Assembly (NCBI GenBank): GCA_964592595.1
Contig: CAZQFH010000003.1
Coordinates: 62,001-126,000, forward strand
Origin: UBA5536 sp964592595
GTDB taxonomy: Bacteria; Bacteroidota; Bacteroidia; Bacteroidales; F082
DNA length: 64,000 bases
Direction: 5' to 3'
This document shows, piece after piece, positions 42,677 to 51,304 of the stretch (positions within the stretch are counted from its first letter, which is position 1; every line of letters starts with the position of its first letter). Position numbers and translations under genes: made by a program. The notes under the pieces were generated by a model. The model searched no databases and had not been told where the DNA came from. It was given only the letters and a program-made list of their open reading frames with translations.

Positions 42677-43720
42677 ATGGGCAAAGCAAAACGTATTGGG
42701 ATTTTAACAGCCGGAGGTGATTGTCCGGGCATTAATGCCGCCATTCGTGGTGTGGGAAAAACAGCCATTGTGCGACATGGCATGGAGGTGATTGGTATTT
42801 CGAGTGGCTTTGCGGGTTTGATTTATAAAGAGGTTATGCCACTTGCAGAGGAAGATTTATCCGGGATTTTAACACATGGCGGCACTATTTTAGGCACATC
42901 ACGTGAGAAACCTTTTAAGAAAAAGGGTAATGGCACGATAGACAAACCTAAGTTGATCAAGAAAAATTATAAGGATCTTAAACTGGATTGTTTGGTTTGC
43001 ATTGGCGGAAATGGCACTCAAAAAACTGCCTGGCAGCTCAGCGAAGAAGGCCTCAATGTGATTGGAATTCCAAAAACAATTGATAATGACGTTTTTGGAA
43101 CAGATTTTTCTTTTGGTTTTGATTCGGCACTCACCATTGCCACAGAGGCCATCGATCGCCTGCATACCACAGCCAATTCGCATAAGCGCATTATGGTGAT
43201 AGAGGTGATGGGGCATCATGCGGGTTGGCTAACGCTTTATGCCGGAATGGCTGGTGGTGGGGATGTAATTTTAATACCAGAACTGGAATATAATCCCAAA
43301 GCTGTGAACCGCTATTTGCTCGACCGAGCCTATAAAAAGAAACCTTATTCCATAGTTGTTGTCGCTGAGGGAATAACGCGTCCCGAAGGCGAATCAGCTG
43401 CTGATTATGTAGCGCGTATGATTGAAAAAGATACGCATATCGAAACCCGAAAAACTGTTTTGGGCTATATACAGCGAGGTGGAAGCCCTTCGGCAAACGA
43501 CCGTATTTTAGCAACACGTTTTGGTTCTCATGCTGTTGATTTGATTGCCGGAGAGGATTACGGCAGAATGGTTATAAATACTAAAAACGAAACAGCCAGC
43601 ATTCCTCTGGCAGATGTGGCCGGCAAAACGCGTTTGGTTCCCGAAAATCATTCCTTGATTCAAAAAGCAAAATCACTGGATATTTGTATGGGAAATGATT
43701 GTATTGTTTTAAAATCTTAA
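42677..43720 (+). CDS. 6-phosphofructokinase (group III type)
   Basis: About 347 residues. Motifs in order are GILTAGGDCPGINAAIRGV (phosphate loop), IGGNGTQKTAWQL, the catalytic PKTIDNDVFGTDFSFGFDSA, and HAGWLTLYAGMAGGGDVILIPE, then YIQRGGSPSANDR. The GGNGT Gly suggests ATP as phosphate donor, while the Lys in PKTIDND is shared with PPi enzymes; this Gly/Lys mix is seen in ATP-dependent group III enzymes. The ATG at 42677 follows the initial TTACTTTG promoter-like motif at a normal distance; an upstream ATG at 42605 is unlikely. The enzyme commits fructose-6-phosphate to glycolysis. Confidence 0.92.
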   Translation: MGKAKRIGILTAGGDCPGINAAIRGVGKTAIVRHGMEVIGISSGFAGLIYKEVMPLAEEDLSGILTHGGTILGTSREKPFKKKGNGTIDKPKLIKKNYKDLKLDCLVCIGGNGTQKTAWQLSEEGLNVIGIPKTIDNDVFGTDFSFGFDSALTIATEAIDRLHTTANSHKRIMVIEVMGHHAGWLTLYAGMAGGGDVILIPELEYNPKAVNRYLLDRAYKKKPYSIVVVAEGITRPEGESAADYVARMIEKDTHIETRKTVLGYIQRGGSPSANDRILATRFGSHAVDLIAGEDYGRMVINTKNETASIPLADVAGKTRLVPENHSLIQKAKSLDICMGNDCIVLKS

Positions 43721-43727
43721 TACTGAT

Positions 43728-44150
43728 ATGCCTCCTCTTATAATTCAAATCAGTGGAATTTTATTAGCGGTTGGTTTGGTGACAGCTGCTCTCGTTTCGT
43801 GGATTATTTTGTTGCTTAGGAAATTTAAAACCTGGTATATGCTACCGCAACATGCAAACGATAAAGCCACTAAGGGAAGGAAATGGTTTGTTTTGCAGTC
43901 GGTGATGCTGGTTTTGGCTGCTTTTATTGTTTCGCTTCGCACAGTTCAATTGCTTGATGGACATAGGGATAATGTGATCGAACAATTGTTTTGGGGTGTG
44001 TCGGGAATGCTTTTCGTGCGGGCATTGGGCGAGTTTAAGGTGATGGGGCTGTTTCGCTCGGAGGACTGTGGGAATTTTACCCGGCTAGACAGGCGTTTAC
44101 TCACCCCATTGGCACTGGTGTTTTTTATTATTTCCTGGCCTTTATTGTAA
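43728..44150 (+). CDS. DUF3995 family membrane protein
   Basis: A 140-residue protein with four predicted membrane helices. The GMLFVRALGEFKVMGLFRSEDCGNFTRLDRRLLTPLAL region matches what is recalled of the DUF3995 family. Its biochemical role is not known. It starts 7 bp after the phosphofructokinase stop and ends 6 bp before the M14 peptidase gene, so the three may be co-transcribed without an obvious functional link. Confidence 0.75.
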   Translation: MPPLIIQISGILLAVGLVTAALVSWIILLLRKFKTWYMLPQHANDKATKGRKWFVLQSVMLVLAAFIVSLRTVQLLDGHRDNVIEQLFWGVSGMLFVRALGEFKVMGLFRSEDCGNFTRLDRRLLTPLALVFFIISWPLL

Positions 44151-44156
44151 TCCGTT

Positions 44157-45914
44157 ATGAAATTGTTCAAAATTATTTTTCCGCTTTTCCTTTTCTTTTC
44201 GGATGGCCTGATTGCTCAAAATGCTGACTGGCAAACCTATTATGAACAATCTAGCAAAATAGCTACGCCGCGATATACCGAAACGGTGAGTTTTTTAGAA
44301 CGATTGGATGCCCTGTCGGACGAACTTTTTATGGATGATTTTGGTTTTAGCCCGCAGCAAAGGCTTATCAAATATGTAATTTATGATCGTGACGGCTTTA
44401 CTAATCCTAAAGAGATTAAGGATTCCGGAAGGGTGCTTTTGATGGTGCAGGCCGGTATTCACCCGGGTGAGTCGGAAGGAAAGGATGCAATGTTGCTTTT
44501 GCTTAGAGATCAGGTGATTGAAAAGAAATATGAAGCACTTTTCGAGCAAGTGAGTCTGTTATTTATTCCGGTTTTCAATGTTGACGGGCACGAGCGTTTT
44601 AGCCGTTATGGCCGCATCAACCAGAATGTACCTGTGGAAATGGGTTGGCGTGTTACTGCGCAAAATTATAACCTGAATCGCGACTACCTTAAAGCTGATA
44701 CCCCTGAAATGCAGGCCTGGTTGAAACTCTTTCACCGTTTTGATCCGGATTTTTTTATTGACACGCACACTACTGACGGAGCCGATTATCAGTATGTGAT
44801 GACTTATGGCCTCGAGTTGGAAGGCAATATGGATTCAGGACTCACAGCCTGGCAAAAGGATGTTTTTCTGCCTTATTGGGATAAAGCAATGCATGCCGAT
44901 GGTTTTCCTGTTTTTCCGTATGTGAGTTTTCGTAAATGGCACGATCCGCGCAGTGGGCTGGTAAGCTGGATGTCGGGGCCAATGCTGTCTCAGGGTTATA
45001 CTGCTCTGTGCAATCGTGCCGGCTTATTACTCGAAACACATATGCTCAAACCTTACGAACAGCGCGTGGATGCTACCTTGGCAGCTATTGTGCACAGCAT
45101 GAGGCTGCTCTCTGAACAAGGGAAAACATTACAACAACTCAACAAAGAGGCAGATAAATATGCAGCTTCTCATTCATTCCGAGATCAGGAATTTGTGCTG
45201 CAATACAAACTGGATCAAAACGATAGTATTATGGTGCCTTTTGCCGGAGTGCAATACGAAAAGCGTATCAGTGAGCTTACCGGAGGAGATCTTTTTGTTT
45301 ATGATGCCAGTCGTCCGGATACCTTTTTATTACCACTTTTTCAGACTTTTATGCCGGATAAAGTCGTCAAACTCCCACAGGCTTATCTTGTTCCGGTGGA
45401 ATGGACTGCCGTGATTGATCGCCTGAAATGGCATGGCGTTCAGTTTGAGGTGTTGAATCAAAGTGCTGCATTTGAAGCGGAACAGTATGTATTTGATGAT
45501 ATAAATTGGCAGCAACGGCCTTTCGAGGGTCGGCATCGTGTGCGCGATTTTAGTATGAAGAAACGCCTACAAATAGTAAACTATCCGGCTGGAAGCATAA
45601 AAGTGCCTACAAATCAGCCGCTTGTTCGGTTAATTGCGCATATGCTCGAGCCCGAAGGAGACGGATCGTTATTGGAATGGGGATTTTTTGACCCGATTTT
45701 TGAGCAAAAAGAATATGCCGAAACTTATGTGATGGAGCCTCTGGCGCGCCGCATGTTGGATAGCATTCCGGGCTTGCGCGAAGCCTACGAAGCCAAAATA
45801 CTGGCCGAACCTGATTTTGCCCAAAATTCGTGGGAACAGCTTAACTGGTTTTACAGGCAAACACCCTGGTGGGACGAAAAATATATGGTTTATCCTGTTG
45901 GAAGGCTAAAATGA
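44157..45914 (+). CDS. M14-family zinc carboxypeptidase, exported
   Basis: A 585-residue protein with a signal peptide ending SDGLIA, then QNADW. The zinc motif HPGESEGKD has His102 and Glu105, and the third ligand is probably His204 in DTHTTDGADY. In between are NVDGHERFSRYGRINQN and NYNLNRDYLKAD, where the Arg and Asn of M14 substrate pockets usually lie. A C-terminal part of about 250 residues is beta-rich and unassigned. Such enzymes remove C-terminal residues from peptides, or trim peptidoglycan peptides. Periplasmic or cell-surface location is expected. Confidence 0.88.
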   Translation: MKLFKIIFPLFLFFSDGLIAQNADWQTYYEQSSKIATPRYTETVSFLERLDALSDELFMDDFGFSPQQRLIKYVIYDRDGFTNPKEIKDSGRVLLMVQAGIHPGESEGKDAMLLLLRDQVIEKKYEALFEQVSLLFIPVFNVDGHERFSRYGRINQNVPVEMGWRVTAQNYNLNRDYLKADTPEMQAWLKLFHRFDPDFFIDTHTTDGADYQYVMTYGLELEGNMDSGLTAWQKDVFLPYWDKAMHADGFPVFPYVSFRKWHDPRSGLVSWMSGPMLSQGYTALCNRAGLLLETHMLKPYEQRVDATLAAIVHSMRLLSEQGKTLQQLNKEADKYAASHSFRDQEFVLQYKLDQNDSIMVPFAGVQYEKRISELTGGDLFVYDASRPDTFLLPLFQTFMPDKVVKLPQAYLVPVEWTAVIDRLKWHGVQFEVLNQSAAFEAEQYVFDDINWQQRPFEGRHRVRDFSMKKRLQIVNYPAGSIKVPTNQPLVRLIAHMLEPEGDGSLLEWGFFDPIFEQKEYAETYVMEPLARRMLDSIPGLREAYEAKILAEPDFAQNSWEQLNWFYRQTPWWDEKYMVYPVGRLK

Positions 45915-46017
45915 AAATGAAGCGTGAATAATGTGCAGAGAACAATAAAAAATTCAAGGGCAATCAAGTTAACCGCTTAGTGTATTTTGCTTAAAAAAAG
46001 CTGAAAGAATAAAGCCG

Positions 46018-46263
46018 TTAGTTTTTGCCAAATCTGCCTTCCATAATTCCGGTAAGTGATAAATCTTCATCTAAATCTGGCCAATGCAGACCCGTGCCAT
46101 TACAAATTAGTTCGATATTGGCAAGTTTTTCAACAGGGGCATTATTCAGCTTTTCGTTGAGTGACACCGGGAATCTGATTTCTTTCTTATCAGTCAGTAC
46201 AATACAAATTTTGCCATTTTCTTACCAGGCTTTCTCTGTTTTAAACATAAGTTCAGCTACCAT
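46018..46263 (-). pseudogene. DUF2442-family pseudogene (in-frame TAA)
   Basis: Reading the minus strand from ATG 46263 gives MVAELMFKTEKAW, then a TAA at 46224-46222, and in the same frame ENGKICIVLTDKKEIRFPVSLNEKL...GLHWPDLDEDLSLTGIMEGRFGKN. The late HWPDLDEDLS segment is the hallmark of DUF2442. One nonsense codon breaks it after codon 13. It overlaps the DUF4160 remnant upstream by 11 bp, the usual arrangement of this presumed toxin-antitoxin-like pair. A sequencing error is possible but less likely because both genes of the pair are broken. The 103 bp from 45915 to here hold nothing recognised. Confidence 0.75.
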
Positions 46264-46489
46264 GTACTTCATACCACTTTTTTTTGATCAGTTCAATGTG
46301 TTCAAAAATGAGTTCTTCCGTTTATTTAATATCACTAATTTTCACTCCTTGCGTAAAATCAAGTTCAACTGGTTCGACCCAGAATTTTGCAAAACCACCT
46401 GCTTTTCTTACAATAACATGCATGGATTCCTGACCTTCGTTAGAATAGAAAAAGAAAACAAAACCAAGTTTTCTAAATACTTCAGGCAC
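46253..46489 (-). pseudogene. DUF4160-family pseudogene (in-frame TAA)
   Basis: From GTG 46489 the minus strand reads VPEVFRKLGFVFFFYSNEGQESMHVIVRKAG...GVKISDIK, then TAA at 46324-46322, then TEELIFEHIELIKKKWYEVHGS in the same frame. The FFFYSNEGQE...HVIV pattern and the closing IKKKW helix are typical of DUF4160. A single nonsense codon removes the last 22 residues. With the broken DUF2442 gene downstream, this looks like a decaying two-gene module. The 270 bp from 46490 to the phoH start show no further gene. Confidence 0.75.
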
Positions 46490-46761
46490 AATAAATAATT
46501 TTAGTGTTTGAACATGATTCCTTATCAAAGGTAATTTATTTCCTGGCTAAATGCAAATTGGAAAATTTTATAAGTGGAGATTTACAGGGTGATTGTATTT
46601 GCAAGCCAAAAAATAATTTGAGAATCTATTGATTTAATAGCTTTTAATCAATGGTTTAAGCAATGATAAACAATTCATTGTTGATAAGTATGCTGCCTCA
46701 TGCATTGTAAAGAATGTAGGTTCAGCGTTAACTTCGTGAGCCCTAACCGAAAGAACTGCTT

Positions 46762-48099
46762 ATGCCTGCCACCAAAACAAAAACTAAAAAGATTTTCGTA
46801 CTCGATACCTCTGTTATCATTTACAACCACAACGCCATCAACACTTTTGAAGAGCATGATGTAGCCATTCCGATCACTGTTTTCGAGGAGTTAGATAATT
46901 TTAAAAAAGGTAACGACACCAAGAACTTTGAAGCGCGAGAGTTTATCCGTTTCATGGATCGTATCTCAGGGAAGTACACCATGAAGAACTGGCGCCGGCT
47001 CAACGGCCCTACCAAAGGTCGTTTCAAAGTGCTGATGAATGAAAAGAGTAAACTGGATGCCTGTGATGTTTTTGGTGCCGATAAGCCCGATCACCGGATC
47101 TTGAATGCTGCCCTCAAGCTTTCGGAAGATAACCCTGGCAGCAAGGTTATTTTGGTTTCTAAGGATGTGAACCTCAGGCTCAAAGCCAAATCGCTGAACC
47201 TACAAGCCGAAGATTATGAAACCGGAAAAGTAAAGGATGTAGATTCGCTTTATACGGGTAAAACCACGCTCGAAAATATTCCGCCCGAAGTGATTGACAA
47301 GCTGTATTCAGAAGGTTTTTGCAGTTTGGAAGAAATCGGACATAAGCCAGCTGTTGCGAATCATTATTTCATTTTAAAAAGTGAAAAAAATTCTGCGCTA
47401 GGCTTTTATAATCCGATTACTGCAAGAATTGAAAGGATTGAGAAGCATGCCATTTCGCGTATTATGCCCCGAAATGCAGAACAGGTATTTGCTTTTCATG
47501 CGCTGCTAAACCCTGAAATTAAATTGGTTACCATACAAGGTATTGCAGGCACCGGAAAAACCTTGCTTGCTTTGGCTGCAGCTTTGGAACAACGTCGCAG
47601 CTTTAAACAGGTTTATCTGGCGCGTCCGATTGTGCCACTCAGCAACAAAGACATCGGCTTTTTGCCTGGTGATATCAAATCGAAATTGAATCCTTATATG
47701 GAGCCACTTTGGGACAATCTAAAGTTTATCCAAAATCAGTATGGCGAAGAGGATAAGGAATATAAACGCATCACAGAAGCGGTAGAAAAGGAAAAACTGG
47801 TAATCACGCCACTGGCATACATCAGGGGACGTAGCATTTCAAATGTGATCTTTATTGTGGACGAGGCTCAAAACCTAACCCCACACGAAGTGAAAACCAT
47901 CATCACGCGAGCCGGCGAAAACACCAAGATTATTTTTACAGGGGATGTTTTTCAAATCGACACGCCCTATCTGGATGCGCAGTCGAACGGACTTTCTTAC
48001 CTGATTCACAACATCAAACACCATGATTTGTATGCCCATATTCGGCTCGAAAAAGGCGAACGCTCGGAGCTGGCTAATCTGGCAAATGAGTTGTTGTAG
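46762..48099 (+). CDS. PhoH2-type PIN-PhoH ATPase
   Basis: A 445-residue fusion: an N-terminal PIN nuclease domain (KIFVLDTSVIIYNHNAI..., residues about 10-150, with acidic residues D15, E43 and D47 candidates for metal binding), then a PhoH P-loop ATPase with Walker A GIAGTGKT near 260 and Walker B FIVDEAQNLTPHE near 368. PhoH2 proteins are reported to unwind and cut RNA. The segment LARPIVPLSNKDIGFLPGDIKSKLNPYMEPLWDNL is a strong family signature. It is a single-gene unit followed by a gene-free stretch. Confidence 0.93.
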   Translation: MPATKTKTKKIFVLDTSVIIYNHNAINTFEEHDVAIPITVFEELDNFKKGNDTKNFEAREFIRFMDRISGKYTMKNWRRLNGPTKGRFKVLMNEKSKLDACDVFGADKPDHRILNAALKLSEDNPGSKVILVSKDVNLRLKAKSLNLQAEDYETGKVKDVDSLYTGKTTLENIPPEVIDKLYSEGFCSLEEIGHKPAVANHYFILKSEKNSALGFYNPITARIERIEKHAISRIMPRNAEQVFAFHALLNPEIKLVTIQGIAGTGKTLLALAAALEQRRSFKQVYLARPIVPLSNKDIGFLPGDIKSKLNPYMEPLWDNLKFIQNQYGEEDKEYKRITEAVEKEKLVITPLAYIRGRSISNVIFIVDEAQNLTPHEVKTIITRAGENTKIIFTGDVFQIDTPYLDAQSNGLSYLIHNIKHHDLYAHIRLEKGERSELANLANELL

Positions 48100-48266
48100 C
48101 AAACAAACAGATTAATTGTAAATCTGAAAATTGATATATTTTTAGGTATCAATAATTTGTTCCTGACCGTGTTTGGCTGTCTTTTCCATTTTTAGAAAAT
48201 CAGATTTTTATTCTTGATCGGTTTTTTTAACACATTTTAACAAAAAAGCGGGGAATCGATTTACAA

Positions 48267-48290
48267 GTTAGTAAATATAAACTAACTTTG
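48267..48290 (+). promoter_or_regulatory. Palindrome 1 with promoter -7 element, second efflux operon
   Basis: GTTAGT-N8-ACTAAC (48267-48286) is a perfect inverted repeat overlapping a -7 element TAACTTTG at 48283-48290. The same 24-nt arrangement recurs 93 bp downstream. It is a likely operator of the TetR-like protein encoded from 48390, with self-repression expected. Confidence 0.6.
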
Positions 48291-48359
48291 CTGCGAATTT
48301 AACTTCTGAAGTAAAATATAGTAAAAATCTATTTTTCATGAATTGTTTTGATAATGAAT

Positions 48360-48383
48360 GTTAGTAAATATTAATTAACTTTG
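48360..48383 (+). promoter_or_regulatory. Palindrome 2 with promoter -7 element, second efflux operon
   Basis: GTTAGT-N8-ATTAAC (48360-48379, one mismatch) overlaps TAACTTTG at 48376-48383, only 7 bp before the ATG at 48390. A transcript from here would have almost no leader, so this copy may be mainly an operator rather than a promoter. Confidence 0.55.
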
Positions 48384-48389
48384 AAAGTA

Positions 48390-48941
48390 ATGGATTCAAA
48401 AATTGAAGATCAAATAATTACAAGCTGCGGGAGGCTTATTACGATGGTAGGAACGGAAGCTTTTTCTTTGGAAAAATTATTAGAACTGCCCGAAATAAAA
48501 GGGCTTGATTTTTCTGCTTACTTAAGCAGTGAAGAGGAGGTTTTCGAGAAACTTTTGCTTAAACTCGAAAAAGATCTGCACGATTTAATTGAAGAAATTT
48601 CTGCTGCTCAAAATGATCCCGCTCATGAATTTGAAATGCTCTTTTTGCAATTGCATCAGCTATTTAAACAAAAGCCTTACTACCTGACGGTGATTTTTGA
48701 TAAGGAATTGCGGCACTACAGTGGTGTAAACCAAATTATTTTTCGAATAAAAGATATGGCCGAGAAACATTTAACCAAATTAATTGATATCGGGAAAGCA
48801 CAAAAAGTTTTTAAGGTAAGCGCAGAAACGGATATCCTGGTTAAGTTGATTCTTGGCAGTTTTCAAAACCTTATGAACAATATTCAGCTTACCGATAAAA
48901 TGGTTAATGATCTTACCAGGAAACAGTTAATTACTGATTAA
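48390..48941 (+). CDS. TetR-like regulator of the second efflux operon
   Basis: A 183-residue all-helical protein in the usual TetR position before a TolC-MFP-RND operon, ending 10 bp before the TolC gene. The HTH region (GTEAFSLEKLLELPEIKGLDFSAYLSSEEEVFEKLLLKLE, residues about 22-62) has diverged and, as in the protein at 38959, lacks the canonical recognition helix. Two copies of a GTTAGT-N8-AYTAAC palindrome precede the gene. ATG 48390 is chosen; a TTG three codons upstream lies inside the promoter element. Autorepression and control of the efflux genes are inferred. Confidence 0.78.
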   Translation: MDSKIEDQIITSCGRLITMVGTEAFSLEKLLELPEIKGLDFSAYLSSEEEVFEKLLLKLEKDLHDLIEEISAAQNDPAHEFEMLFLQLHQLFKQKPYYLTVIFDKELRHYSGVNQIIFRIKDMAEKHLTKLIDIGKAQKVFKVSAETDILVKLILGSFQNLMNNIQLTDKMVNDLTRKQLITD

Positions 48942-48951
48942 ATCTCATATT

Positions 48952-51294
48952 ATGAATCGAATACATCAAATTTTGATATTGATTTTTGTTCTTCTCATTT
49001 TTCCGAGGGCAATTCAAGCTCAGGCAATAAGTGTAGGAATTGTTACGGATGCCTCAGGAAATGAGTTTGATTTACATACCGCGCAGCTCAAGGCCGAAAT
49101 TAAGGCTTTGACTAATGCCGGTGATGGCGCTATTTTTAAAGAATTGTCTGCAAATTGGCAACTGGAAATGGCAAACGAAAGTCTCCAAACGTTTTTAGAT
49201 GATCCGGAAGTGGATATTATTGTAACGCTTGGCTTCCTTTCGTCTGAAGCAGCAATTCGTTTGCCTGCCTACCCTAAGCCTGTGATTGCAGCTGCTGTTT
49301 TGGATCCGCAGCTTCAGAACTTGGCTGTTCAACCTGATAACAGCTCTGGCATTCAAGGTTTTGCCTGGATTGAATCGCTCATACGTCTTAAAGATGATAT
49401 GCACACATTTGCTGATATTTTTAAGCCTGATAGCCTTGCTGTGTTAATTCCACAGGAGCTCTATTCGGAATTTCAAATTTTAACAACTTACCTTACAGCC
49501 AAAGAAAATAATTACAGAGTTTTGTTCGTCCCAATTGGGAAAAATGAAAATCCGGTTATGCAATTGCCAAAAGGTACAGATGCTGCTATGGTTTTCCCAT
49601 TGATTCAGCATTCCAGTGATGCGACCAAGTCGATTTTTTCCGACCTAAACGAACAAGGTATTCCATCGCTATCCATTAGCGGAATTTCCTACCTGAAACA
49701 AGGAGCCACCATAACATTCACGCCGCAATTCACTTTTCAGCAGATGGCCCGGCAGTTAGCCTTTAGGGTTGTTAAGGCTTCAGAAGGGATTGATCTGGGT
49801 GAAATCTCTTCCGGAATCGAAGATTTGGAGCGACCTCCAATTGTAAACATGGAAAGTTTGCGATTGACGAAAAGCTTTCCAAAGTGGTCTGATTTGGAAA
49901 ATGCTGTTTTGTTGAATGTAGTTAAAATGCCAGGCGAAGAACTTACACTGTATCAGGCAATTGCTATGGCACTCGAAGATAATCTTCAAGGTAAAATCAG
50001 CGATCAGGATTTATTGATAGCCGAAAAGGATGTTCGCATTGCCAGAGCAAATGTTTTGCCTCAGGTCGAAATTTCCGGAATGGGAGTCCAGCTGAGCAAG
50101 AATCTTGTGGAAGCTTCTATGGGACAAAAAGGTGAATTTACAATCACTGGCTCAGTGGCCTTGAAGCAGGTGATTTATTCGGAAGCAGCTTATGCCAATA
50201 TTGCACTTAAAAAGCTAATGGAAGAGAGTGCTAAACAGGGCAACCGACAGACGACACTCGATATTGTGCTTGATGTTTCGCAGGCTTATATTACTTTGCT
50301 TTTCGCGAAGAATAATCTTCAGATAAAAAATGAGAATGTTAATGCCACGCTAAAGAATCTGGAATTAGCAAAAGCCAGAGAGAAAAGTGGCGAGGGAACT
50401 GTTTCGGATGTGAATCGCTGGATAAGTGAATTAAACCTCGGAAGGATGGATTTGAATGATGCAGAGGCAGGATACAAAGCAGCCATGTACAAGTTGAACG
50501 AACTGCTTAATCAACCCATCGGGAAAACCATTTCCACTCCTGAACACATAGATATCAGCAAAACCCTTGTTCATAATCAGCAAATTCTGGATTCCTATTT
50601 CAGCAATCCGAACCTGACCGAAAAATATGCAGGATTTTTAATAAAGGAAATGCAGGAATTTTCGCCGGAGCTGCAACAATTAAATACTGCAGGAGAGCTA
50701 ATTGATCGGCAAAAAACTATGAAAATCAGGCAGATGTATTTGCCGGAAGTAGCACTTATCGGAAATGCGGATCAAGCCTTTGTGCGGGAAGGAGTAATTC
50801 GTAATCCGCAATTGCCCGTTCCACCGCCACCTGACGACATCACCTGGTATCTTGGTCTGCGTGTTAGCTTACCTTTGTTTGAAGGTGGTAAAAAGCGAAA
50901 CGAAAAGCAGCGGGCGACCATCGAACAGGAAAAAATAGCCTGGCAAAAGGACGATCTGCTTAATAAACTGGAAGTGGGAGTTCGCGCGAATGTGCAGTTT
51001 TTGCAGGCTTCTTACCGCGAGATGGAGCTTTCGAAAGCTGCAAGTCGTGCGGCTGATGAGAATTTTTCTGCCATCCAGAATGCTTACGCACAAGGAATGG
51101 TAAACGTAGCACAACTTGCTGATGCACAAAGTGTAATGATACGCACACGGCAAATGGCACTTGGATCACGCTACCAATACTATGTGGATTATATCAAAAC
51201 AGAACGTTTACAGGGAAAATTCATCTTTTTGGAAGAAGAGACTCAAAAAACAGCCTATACCAGACGATTATTGGATTATTTAACAGAAGAATAA
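48952..51294 (+). CDS. TolC-family channel fused to a periplasmic-binding-like domain
   Basis: A 780-residue protein. The signal peptide ends AIQA with Gln at +1. Residues about 25-300 look like a type 1 periplasmic-binding protein of the ABC_sub_bind kind (GIVTDASG..., VDIIVTLGFLSSEAAIRLP, KPVIAAAVLDP, DSLAVLIPQEL, GTDAAMVFPL, GIPSLSISG). Residues about 330-775 are a TolC-type OEP with two helical repeats (LTLYQAIAMALEDNLQGKI and later segments). TolC alone is about 450 residues, so the extra domain nearly doubles it. It may sense or capture a substrate at the channel mouth. The domain call rests on pattern, not alignment. Confidence 0.82.
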   Translation: MNRIHQILILIFVLLIFPRAIQAQAISVGIVTDASGNEFDLHTAQLKAEIKALTNAGDGAIFKELSANWQLEMANESLQTFLDDPEVDIIVTLGFLSSEAAIRLPAYPKPVIAAAVLDPQLQNLAVQPDNSSGIQGFAWIESLIRLKDDMHTFADIFKPDSLAVLIPQELYSEFQILTTYLTAKENNYRVLFVPIGKNENPVMQLPKGTDAAMVFPLIQHSSDATKSIFSDLNEQGIPSLSISGISYLKQGATITFTPQFTFQQMARQLAFRVVKASEGIDLGEISSGIEDLERPPIVNMESLRLTKSFPKWSDLENAVLLNVVKMPGEELTLYQAIAMALEDNLQGKISDQDLLIAEKDVRIARANVLPQVEISGMGVQLSKNLVEASMGQKGEFTITGSVALKQVIYSEAAYANIALKKLMEESAKQGNRQTTLDIVLDVSQAYITLLFAKNNLQIKNENVNATLKNLELAKAREKSGEGTVSDVNRWISELNLGRMDLNDAEAGYKAAMYKLNELLNQPIGKTISTPEHIDISKTLVHNQQILDSYFSNPNLTEKYAGFLIKEMQEFSPELQQLNTAGELIDRQKTMKIRQMYLPEVALIGNADQAFVREGVIRNPQLPVPPPPDDITWYLGLRVSLPLFEGGKKRNEKQRATIEQEKIAWQKDDLLNKLEVGVRANVQFLQASYREMELSKAASRAADENFSAIQNAYAQGMVNVAQLADAQSVMIRTRQMALGSRYQYYVDYIKTERLQGKFIFLEEETQKTAYTRRLLDYLTEE

Positions 51295-51304
51295 AATGAT
51301 AACT

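Noticed and set aside
46025..46498. 157-residue plus-strand frame in the gap before phoH
   Set aside because: It is the complement of the DUF4160-DUF2442 remnants, whose family motifs on the minus strand are clear.
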